Below are positions 58,456-64,000 of a stretch of 64,000 bases of DNA, piece after piece (position 1 is the first letter of the stretch; each line of letters starts with the position of its first letter). A program made the position numbers and the translations under genes. The notes below the pieces were generated by a model. That model did no database searches, was not told the DNA's origin, and saw only the letters and a list, made by a program, of their open reading frames with translations. The DNA comes from Escherichia fergusonii ATCC 35469 (lineage in GTDB: Bacteria; Pseudomonadota; Gammaproteobacteria; Enterobacterales; Enterobacteriaceae), in assembly GCF_000026225.1 (NCBI RefSeq), contig NC_011740.1, positions 3,162,001-3,226,000 on the forward strand, given 5' to 3'.

Positions 58456-59138
58456 GCACGCTCAAACGCCATACTCTTTGCTGGGTAGCACAAACGGCAC
58501 TGAGTGATATCGCAAAACAGTTTGAGCTGATGTTTTGCTCGCTTCCCGCTGACATTCGTCACCAGGCGCTGGCGACTCTTCTCAGCGGGGCATTACCCGG
58601 TATCGTACGACGTGGCGCACACACCACGGAGGAAGTTCCTCTTGGCTTTAGTTTCCCGTTGCGTTGGCTAGGGCAACGTCTGCGTCTGGCGGTAAACGTT
58701 CCCGTCAGGGCCATTGTTCGCAACTCAACTCCCGAGCAAACAGCTCGTCTGCCTTTGAGCAACCGTACAACAGCGACACGTGCGTTTAACAGGTTGCGAG
58801 AGAGTGGTTGTTGGCAAGAATTACGAATGGGTGTCTGGGGGTCAGTAGCTTTAGAGATGGTAACGCCATGGCAATGGACGGATAACCATTCGGATCTGGA
58901 TATCCAGATTATGCCCGAATCATTGAGTTCTATTGCGCAATGCTTAGAGACGCTACGAAATATAGAGCATCATTATCAGTTACGTATTGATGGCGAAATT
59001 CTTCTCTCAAATGGATACGCCATAAATATTAAAGAATGGTTCAGCGGAAGTCTTACTCTGTTGGCTAAAGGCGAAAATGACGTTCAATTAATTACCCGTC
59101 AAGACGTCATTAAATTATCAAAAACATCTTTCAATTAA
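58452..59138 (+). CDS. madK: MadK/MdcG, phosphoribosyl-dephospho-CoA transferase
   Basis: 228 residues of the MdcG nucleotidyltransferase family. MGVWGSVALEMVTPWQW followed by NHSDLDIQIMPES gives the GS...DxD motif that binds the metal-nucleotide. It attaches the prosthetic group made by MadG to the serine of MadE. It overlaps madH (ATGA). Confidence 0.9.
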   Translation: MSTLKRHTLCWVAQTALSDIAKQFELMFCSLPADIRHQALATLLSGALPGIVRRGAHTTEEVPLGFSFPLRWLGQRLRLAVNVPVRAIVRNSTPEQTARLPLSNRTTATRAFNRLRESGCWQELRMGVWGSVALEMVTPWQWTDNHSDLDIQIMPESLSSIAQCLETLRNIEHHYQLRIDGEILLSNGYAINIKEWFSGSLTLLAKGENDVQLITRQDVIKLSKTSFN

Positions 59139-59158
59139 ATATATTAAAGGAAACTAAT

Positions 59159-59377
59159 ATGTCTGAAGTTAAATCAAAAGTACCTGGCGTTGTTGATGAA
59201 GTTAAATCAGCTGCAGGAGATAAAATCGAAAAAGGTCAGGTGGTGTTGGTACTGGAAGCTATGAAAATGAAAATGCCGGTGGCATCTCCAGAAAGTGGAG
59301 TGTTAAAGGCTATTCATGTAAATCCCGGCGACCGAGTAAACCCTGGAGTGGTATTATTCGAAATCGCAGCAGAATAA
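59159..59377 (+). CDS. madF: MadF, biotin carrier protein
   Basis: 72 residues: a stand-alone biotinyl domain with the EAMKM motif, K36 being the biotin site. It should be biotinylated by host BirA. It carries CO2 from the MadC/MadD transferase to MadB. AAAGGAAAC precedes the ATG. The Pro/Ala-rich linker common in longer carriers is absent. Confidence 0.95.
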   Translation: MSEVKSKVPGVVDEVKSAAGDKIEKGQVVLVLEAMKMKMPVASPESGVLKAIHVNPGDRVNPGVVLFEIAAE

Positions 59378-59681
59378 GATGTTTTAATACTAAACGACAT
59401 TCTTATGTGATGTTATTGCTATGCTTACATATCAGCGAACTAATAATTCGGTTCGCTGATATGCCAGGAGTCTATCCCTGTAGGTGTAATTGTGGACGGA
59501 ATTTGGACACGGTGAAACCAGAGCGTACACCTGTATTGAAATATGTATGTACTGTTGAATGTCAAAAATATAAAAACATACTGTGCTGAAAGCTATTGTT
59601 TATTTATTGTTACTAAAAGACGGCAATCATGACACCGTTTTAACGTTTTGCTTTTAGTATGGATAAGCAAAGAGAAACATC
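59378..59681 (+). other. 304-base gap inside the mad operon (madF-madL)
   Basis: The only long gap in an otherwise compact operon. It holds a perfect 12-bp inverted repeat (separate entry). A 60-codon Cys-rich frame (59407-59589) is present but its start lies before the hairpin and it has no ribosome site; I do not call it. The rest is A/T-rich with no clear promoter. Confidence 0.6.
59429..59462. repeat. Perfect 12-bp inverted repeat between madF and madL
   Basis: ATATCAGCGAAC, ten-base loop TAATAATTCG, GTTCGCTGATAT. There is no T-run behind it, so it is not a simple terminator. It could protect the madF 3' end, pause transcription, or be bound by a protein. The last gene of the operon looks HutP-like, which makes an antitermination or RNA-binding role worth testing. 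Confidence 0.75.
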
Positions 59682-60062
59682 ATGATCATTTACGGTTTGA
59701 TGTTAATGGGATTTTGTATGTTCGCCGGTCTGATGGTTGGCGATCTATTAGGCGCTTTACTGGGGATCTCAGCCAATATTGGTGGCATAGGTTTTGCCAT
59801 GCTTTTCCTGGTCGTGTCATCACAAAAACTAATAGAAAAAGGACTGCTGTCAAAACCAGCAGAACAAGGAGTGGGTTTCTGGAGTGCGATGTATATCCCC
59901 ATCGTTGTCGCCATGTCTGCGAATCAGAATGTTATTGCCGCACTTAAGGGTGGACCGGTGGCAGTTATTGCCGGACTCGGCGCGGTATTTATTGGTTTCC
60001 TGCTAATAAAACCGCTGAGCAAAATAGGCAGTAAGCCTTCTGACCAGCAAGTTGTAGACTAA
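59682..60062 (+). CDS. madL: MadL, malonate transporter subunit
   Basis: 126 residues with about four membrane helices (LMLMGFCMFAGLMVGDLLGA at the start). In the mad cluster MadL and MadM together form a malonate transporter, described as a Na+ symporter in the family. madM follows after 16 bases. Confidence 0.9.
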   Translation: MIIYGLMLMGFCMFAGLMVGDLLGALLGISANIGGIGFAMLFLVVSSQKLIEKGLLSKPAEQGVGFWSAMYIPIVVAMSANQNVIAALKGGPVAVIAGLGAVFIGFLLIKPLSKIGSKPSDQQVVD

Positions 60063-60078
60063 CGAGTAAGGCGAAAAT

Positions 60079-60849
60079 ATGGAACAGATATTCAAAACGC
60101 TATCCGGAAATTTTACCAGTAATGGCTTAATCACCGCGTTTGTCGTCGTCGGCGTTGTTTGCTGGGCAGCAAGTTGGATTTCCACACATTTACTACGTGG
60201 CAAAATTCATAGTTCTGCTATTGCTATTGTTGCCGGATTAATACTGGCATGGATTGGTGGCGAATTAACTGGAGGCAAAAAGGGCCTGGCTGATATCAGC
60301 CTTTTTAGCGGCATCGCCTTAATGGGTGGAGGTATGTTTCGTGACTTTGCCATTATTTCTACTGCTTTCGGTGTGAAGCTCGAAGAACTGAAAAAAGCCG
60401 GACTAGCCGGTCTGTTGGCGCTGATCATTTCTACTGTTCTCTCTTTTTATCTCGGTGCAGTTGTAGCCTGGGTATTCGGCTATACCGATGCAGTGAGTAT
60501 GTCGACTATCGGTGCGGGTGCGGTCACATTTATTGTTGGCCCGGTAACCGGAGCTGCATTGGGTGCCACCTCCGATGTCATCGCTCTAAGTATTGCCGCA
60601 GGGGTAATTAAATCGATTGCCGTGATGATCCTGACACCACTGGTGGCAAAAGCAGCCGGGCTAACCACGCCAGCGGCAGCGATTGTTTATGGTGGCTTAA
60701 TGGGATCGACCAGCGGAGTCGCAGCTGGATTGGCCGCAACAGATCCAAAACTTGTACCTTATGGCGCGATGACAGCAACGTTTTATACCGGACTCGGCTG
60801 CCTGTTGGCACCTTCGGTACTGTATCTCTCTTTAACGCCGTTCTTTTAA
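60079..60849 (+). CDS. madM: MadM, malonate transporter subunit
   Basis: 256 residues, about eight membrane helices. Conserved-looking glycine-rich segments: GGELTGGKKGLADISLFSGI and GGLMGSTSGVAAGLAATDPK. It works with MadL to bring malonate into the cell. AAGGCG lies upstream of the ATG. Confidence 0.92.
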   Translation: MEQIFKTLSGNFTSNGLITAFVVVGVVCWAASWISTHLLRGKIHSSAIAIVAGLILAWIGGELTGGKKGLADISLFSGIALMGGGMFRDFAIISTAFGVKLEELKKAGLAGLLALIISTVLSFYLGAVVAWVFGYTDAVSMSTIGAGAVTFIVGPVTGAALGATSDVIALSIAAGVIKSIAVMILTPLVAKAAGLTTPAAAIVYGGLMGSTSGVAAGLAATDPKLVPYGAMTATFYTGLGCLLAPSVLYLSLTPFF

Positions 60850-60892
60850 TCACTGCCGCCTGTTGGTAATACAGCAGGCGTAAGGGGATGCT

Positions 60893-61324
60893 ATGTATTC
60901 ATTTCAGGGAATGAAACCAGGGCAAATTGCATTACTGGCGTCACTGTGTGCACAACAGGATGAAGATAATTTTCGCCAGAAGCTCTTAATAGACAGACCA
61001 GATCATCATGTCGGTTTTGCTTTTTTGACCGGAACAGCAGGAGAGATAAAAAATAAGCTTCAACGTAGCGTTATTGGATGTGCATTAAAACAACAAATAA
61101 TACCTCGCCAGGAAATTGCTATCTTCTCACTTTGCCAACTCAGTAATCAGGCGCTAAATCAGGCTCTGGAAAATACCCTTTCTGAATCACATATCAGAAT
61201 TAAAATATCACTAATTAGCAACTCGCGTTGGATTGCCGCCGCGATATATGGCGAAGCGTTGATTTATCAACGCATGAGCCAGGAAATTATGGGGCTGAGT
61301 TTACATCGGTTTTCTCCATCGTAA
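60893..61324 (+). CDS. madN: MadN-position protein, HutP-like RNA-binding antiterminator candidate
   Basis: 143 residues at the end of the operon, where M. rubra has madN. By eye it follows Bacillus HutP along its length: VGFAFLTGTAGEIKNKLQRS matches HutP LGKVGSMDAHKV..., and RWIAAAIYGEALIYQRMSQE plus IMGLSLHRF matches HutP DWIAVSLYGTIGAPIKGLEH plus ETFGVGINHI, including the final His used by HutP for Mg2+. The HutP HALYH metal pair is not kept. HutP is a ligand-dependent RNA antiterminator; a control role inside the operon is inferred. A structural or enzymatic accessory role is the alternative. AAGGGG precedes the ATG. Confidence 0.7.
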   Translation: MYSFQGMKPGQIALLASLCAQQDEDNFRQKLLIDRPDHHVGFAFLTGTAGEIKNKLQRSVIGCALKQQIIPRQEIAIFSLCQLSNQALNQALENTLSESHIRIKISLISNSRWIAAAIYGEALIYQRMSQEIMGLSLHRFSPS

Positions 61325-62228
61325 GTTGGCGAGCATACATTCGACACTCTGCTAATAAGGATAGAATACTTGGATGTGTTTCCTGGCTACGAGGAAATAC
61401 CAATGATATTTCTTGCTCCATACGATAAGGTATCTGTAATGGTAAGAGCCGAATACCACTGGTAAAAAGGTCTCTCATTCTACCTGGAATTAATGAGTAC
61501 CCAACCCCTGCATTTACCATACTCATAAGTGAAAATATGTCATGCACACGGACGGTAATTTCTGGCTCGAAACCGGCAATTTTAAATGCTTCCTGAAATC
61601 CTCGCCAGGTGGCAAACCCTTCACTAAGGGCGATAAATTTTTTGTTCTGTAACTGGCATAAATCAACCGGTGACTCCAAAAGATCAACATCAGTCACAGG
61701 AACAGCAAGGAAGATTGAATCAGAGAAAATGGTCCATGTTTCGAATAATTGAGTATTGTACTCGTCGGGGGTGGAGACTAAAACAGCATCAACCTTCCCT
61801 TCATTTAAAGCCTCAAGTAGTTTTTTATTCGAATTCATAATGAACTCTATAGTTAATTCAGGACGTCGGTTTTTTAATCCTTGCACAATTTGTGGTGCTG
61901 TTTTCATTACTAATGAGTAAAGTAATCCCAGACGAAGTGTTGGTGAATGATATCCGGCGGCTTCTCTGGTCAGATAAATACACCGTTCAAAACTATTTAT
62001 TACTTCCCGCGCCTGCTCTTTCATTACCCATGCACCTGGCAGAGGATGCAAGTTCCGTCCATTATGCGTAAATAAAGAGCAGCGTAAATTATCTTCCAGA
62101 GAATGCAAAGCACGATGAACACTTACGGCAGAGATATTCATCGCCTCTGCTGTTTTTGATATATTCATCGACTCCATATATGAGAGAAAAATTTCTATTT
62201 TTCTCAGTGTGATTTCATTATTCAGCAT
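61287..62228 (-). CDS. mdcR: LysR-family regulator of malonate utilisation (MdcR-like)
   Basis: 313 residues. An N-terminal winged helix (about 8-66, ISKTAEAMNISAVSVHRALH) is followed by a substrate-binding domain (about 95-300). The class is that of MdcR malonate regulators, and it is encoded convergent to the operon end, overlapping madN by 38 bases. It probably activates the mad promoter on malonate; the 37-bp dyad at 51144-51180 is a possible target 10 kb away. The recognition helix (AVSVHRALHSLE) is not that of a sugar regulator. Confidence 0.85.
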   Translation of the reverse strand: MLNNEITLRKIEIFLSYMESMNISKTAEAMNISAVSVHRALHSLEDNLRCSLFTHNGRNLHPLPGAWVMKEQAREVINSFERCIYLTREAAGYHSPTLRLGLLYSLVMKTAPQIVQGLKNRRPELTIEFIMNSNKKLLEALNEGKVDAVLVSTPDEYNTQLFETWTIFSDSIFLAVPVTDVDLLESPVDLCQLQNKKFIALSEGFATWRGFQEAFKIAGFEPEITVRVHDIFSLMSMVNAGVGYSLIPGRMRDLFTSGIRLLPLQIPYRMEQEISLVFPRSQETHPSILSLLAECRMYARQLTMEKTDVNSAP

Positions 62229-62291
62229 ATAAATACTTCCCTGTGAAAGGAGAATATTTATATTAGGGGATAATTCGATATTATTTTTTGA

Positions 62292-62311
62292 GCCAGATCG
62301 TTAAATCTGGC
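62292..62311. terminator. Short hairpin between mtr and the LysR gene
   Basis: GCCAGAT, six-base loop, ATCTGGC. It lies in the 99-base gap beyond mtr. No long T-run follows on either strand, so termination is uncertain. Confidence 0.4.
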
Positions 62312-62327
62312 CCTGATATGAATTTGT

Positions 62328-63572
62328 TTATTGGTAAACGGGTAATAACTTAAAGCTCGATAAAATATGCACCAGCGCGTTACCGACACCAAATAGCAGA
62401 ATCAGCACAATCATCGGCTTGCCGCCCCAGACGCGGAATTTCGGGCTGCCAAAGCGTTTACGCGATGCGCGGGCCAACAGCGCCGGAACGATTGCCGCCC
62501 AGATGGTAGCCGCTAAGCCAGCATAACCAATGGCGTACAGAAATCCGTCCGGGAACAACAAACCACCCACAACAGGCGGTGCGAAGGTCAACAGTGCCGT
62601 TTTCAAGCGGCCCATAGCCGAGTCATCGAAACCAAACAGATCTGCCAGATAGTCAAACAAACCCAGCGTAACACCGAGGAACGAACTCGCTACCGCAAAG
62701 TTTGAGAACACGACCAGCAGCAGATCCAGGCTACGGCTGTTCAGCACGCCGCTTAACGCCTGTACCAGCACATCAATATTACCGCCCTTCTCGGCGATGC
62801 CGATAAACTCCGGACGAGGGATGTTGCCCATCGTCGCCAGCAACCAGATGGTATACAGCGCCAGCGCCATCAGCGTACCGTAGACCAGACATTTCACGAT
62901 AGTTTTCGGATCTTTGCCGTAATACTTCATCAGGCTCGGCACGTTACCGTGATAACCAAATGAGGCCAGACAGAACGGCAGGGTCATCAACAGATACGGT
63001 GCATAAGACGCATTGCTTTCCGCGACGTTAAACAATGTCGCAGGCTGCACATGCCCCAGCAAACTGCCGAAAGTGAGGAAGAAGGTAATAACTTTCGCCC
63101 CCAGCACAATCGCCGTCATCCGGCTTACGGCTTTGGTGCTCAACCACACCACGAACGCCACCAACAGTGCAAAACAAAATCCCGCCGCCCGTGCCGGGAC
63201 ATTCAGCGACATCTCTGCAAAGGTGTGATGCAGAATCGAACCACTGGCAGAAATATAGGCATAGGTCAGGATATAGAGCACAAAGGCAATGGATATGCCG
63301 TTGACCACGTTCCAGCCTTTGCCCAGCAAGTCTTTGGTGATGGTGTCAAAGCTCGAGCCGATTCGGTAATTCAGGTTAGCTTCCAGAATCATCAAGCCGG
63401 AATGCAGCATACAAAACCAGGTAAAGATCAGCGCCGCCATTGACCAGAAGAACCACGCACCGGACATGACCACTGGCAGAGAAAACATCCCTGCGCCAAT
63501 AATGGTGCCGCCGATAATCACCACGCCGCCAAGCAGCGACGGTGACGTTTGGGTGGTGGTTAGTGTTGCCAT
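62328..63572 (-). CDS. mtr: Mtr, high-affinity tryptophan:H+ symporter
   Basis: 414 residues of the HAAAP aromatic amino-acid permease family, about 11 membrane helices ([20 protein letters not shown] at the start). Length and sequence match K-12 Mtr. It imports tryptophan (and indole). It is repressed by TrpR and activated by TyrR in K-12; the TrpR operator is visible upstream. In K-12 yhbW is its neighbour. Confidence 0.96.
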   Translation of the reverse strand: MATLTTTQTSPSLLGGVVIIGGTIIGAGMFSLPVVMSGAWFFWSMAALIFTWFCMLHSGLMILEANLNYRIGSSFDTITKDLLGKGWNVVNGISIAFVLYILTYAYISASGSILHHTFAEMSLNVPARAAGFCFALLVAFVVWLSTKAVSRMTAIVLGAKVITFFLTFGSLLGHVQPATLFNVAESNASYAPYLLMTLPFCLASFGYHGNVPSLMKYYGKDPKTIVKCLVYGTLMALALYTIWLLATMGNIPRPEFIGIAEKGGNIDVLVQALSGVLNSRSLDLLLVVFSNFAVASSFLGVTLGLFDYLADLFGFDDSAMGRLKTALLTFAPPVVGGLLFPDGFLYAIGYAGLAATIWAAIVPALLARASRKRFGSPKFRVWGGKPMIVLILLFGVGNALVHILSSFKLLPVYQ

Positions 63573-63621
63573 GTGGGCTTCTCTCCAGTGAAAAATAGTG
63601 CGACTATGTTGTTATGTATTG

Positions 63622-63646
63622 CACTGTACCAGTACACGAGTACAAA
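63622..63646 (-). promoter_or_regulatory. TrpR operator of mtr
   Basis: On the minus strand the sequence TGTACTCGTGTACTGGTACA lies about 50-70 bases upstream of the mtr start. It is the TrpR-type palindrome (GTACT...AGTAC) at the position known for the mtr promoter in K-12. Confidence 0.85.
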
Positions 63647-63650
63647 AGAC

Positions 63651-63683
63651 AAAAAAAAAGCCCCGATGGTTAAAATCGGGGCT
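63651..63683 (-). terminator. deaD terminator
   Basis: On the minus strand AGCCCCGAT, seven-base loop, ATCGGGGCT, then nine T, downstream of the deaD stop. A strong intrinsic terminator that isolates deaD from mtr. Confidence 0.93.
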
Positions 63684-63725
63684 GTATATATTATTTTACA
63701 GATTGTGTTCGCTAATCAGCGATGA

Positions 63726-64000
63726 TTACGCATCACCACCGAAACGACGACGACCGGTAGAGTCATCACGGCGCGGTGCGCGGCCTTCACGACGTTCGCC
63801 GCTAAAACGACGACCATCACCACGACCACCTTCACGGCGTTCACCGCTGAAGTTACGACCGCCTTCACGACGTTCGCCACCGAAACCACGACCACCGCCA
63901 CGACGCTCACCACCAGTATGCGGCTGTGCATCGCCCAGCAACTGCATGTTCATCGGCTTGTTAAGAATGCGAGTACGCGTAAAGTGTTGCAGCACTTCAC
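63726..64000 (-). CDS. deaD: DeaD (CsdA) DEAD-box RNA helicase, C-terminal end
   Basis: The last 91 codons; the gene continues beyond base 64000. It shows the end of the RNA-binding domain ([14 protein letters not shown]) and the Arg/Gly-rich tail with [19 protein letters not shown] and [17 protein letters not shown] repeats, as in K-12 DeaD. The tail binds structured RNA in cold-shock ribosome assembly. Confidence 0.96.
   Translation of the reverse strand, partial: EVLQHFTRTRILNKPMNMQLLGDAQPHTGGERRGGGRGFGGERREGGRNFSGERREGGRGDGRRFSGERREGRAPRRDDSTGRRRFGGDA

Noticed and set aside
59407..59589. 60-codon Cys-rich frame in the madF-madL gap
   Set aside because: No ribosome site, spans the perfect hairpin and resembles no family; kept as part of a gap description only.

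Overview
The window is Escherichia coli chromosome. Gene content and order match the E. coli backbone closely, and many products are recognisable almost residue for residue as K-12 proteins (McrC, YjiR, MdtM, YjiN, Ahr, YjgR, YraQ, YhbO to YhbW, UbiU/UbiV, Mtr, DeaD). The layout differs from K-12 in several ways and carries large accessory blocks.

Region 1 (1-16860) is the 'immigration control' flank. It holds the 3' part of mcrC, then a two-gene operon of giant proteins, yjiT and yjiV (a DEAH helicase with a C-terminal DUF1998/MZB-like cysteine cluster). Both look full length here, whereas I remember them as fragments in K-12. yjiS, yjiR (MocR type), an uninterrupted rpnD (yjiP/yjiQ), mdtM and yjiN follow.

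Region 2 (16861-39913) is a defence island ending at the leuX tRNA gene. The yjiN side has decayed IS110- and IS256-type transposase remnants. A long minus-strand operon follows. Read in the direction of transcription (high to low coordinate) it encodes an SBD-HNH-type nuclease, McrB-like and McrC-like proteins, a small winged-helix-like protein, a type I DNA methyltransferase (HsdM) and specificity subunit (HsdS) with no HsdR, a 433-residue protein, a 1428-residue P-loop ATPase, a 291-residue protein, a NurA-like protein, a HerA-like ATPase, a 199-residue protein and a Ser/Thr protein kinase with a repeat-like tail. Most genes overlap or nearly touch, so they are probably co-translated. This is the best candidate for an unusual system: DNA modification coupled to a HerA/NurA-like machine and a kinase. 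It resembles methylation-associated or BREX-like defence in general plan but is not a textbook operon. A P4-family integrase next to leuX is broken by one in-frame TAA.

Region 3 (39914-49136 and yhbW to 50224) is backbone, but from two distant K-12 map positions. ahr-yjgR (near 97 min) joins directly to yraQ-yraR-yhbO...yhbW (near 71 min) across a REP/BIME element. Gene orientation is exactly what one inversion between the lptG/yjgR and dolP/yraQ gaps would give; that inversion would span oriC and be roughly symmetric about it.

Region 4 (50202-62228) is inserted between yhbW and mtr: an L,D-transpeptidase-fold protein of the YafK/DpaA family and a complete biotin-dependent, probably Na+-translocating malonate decarboxylase operon. 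Its order (G, small membrane ORF, B, A, E, C, D, H, K, F, L, M, N) follows the Malonomonas rubra mad cluster. A convergent LysR regulator closes it. MadA/E/C/D/F/B would decarboxylate malonate on an acyl carrier protein, pass CO2 to biotin and pump Na+; MadG/K make and attach the prosthetic group, MadH acetylates it and MadL/M import malonate. MadN looks like the HutP antiterminator family.

Region 5 (62328-64000) is mtr with its TrpR operator and the 3' end of deaD.
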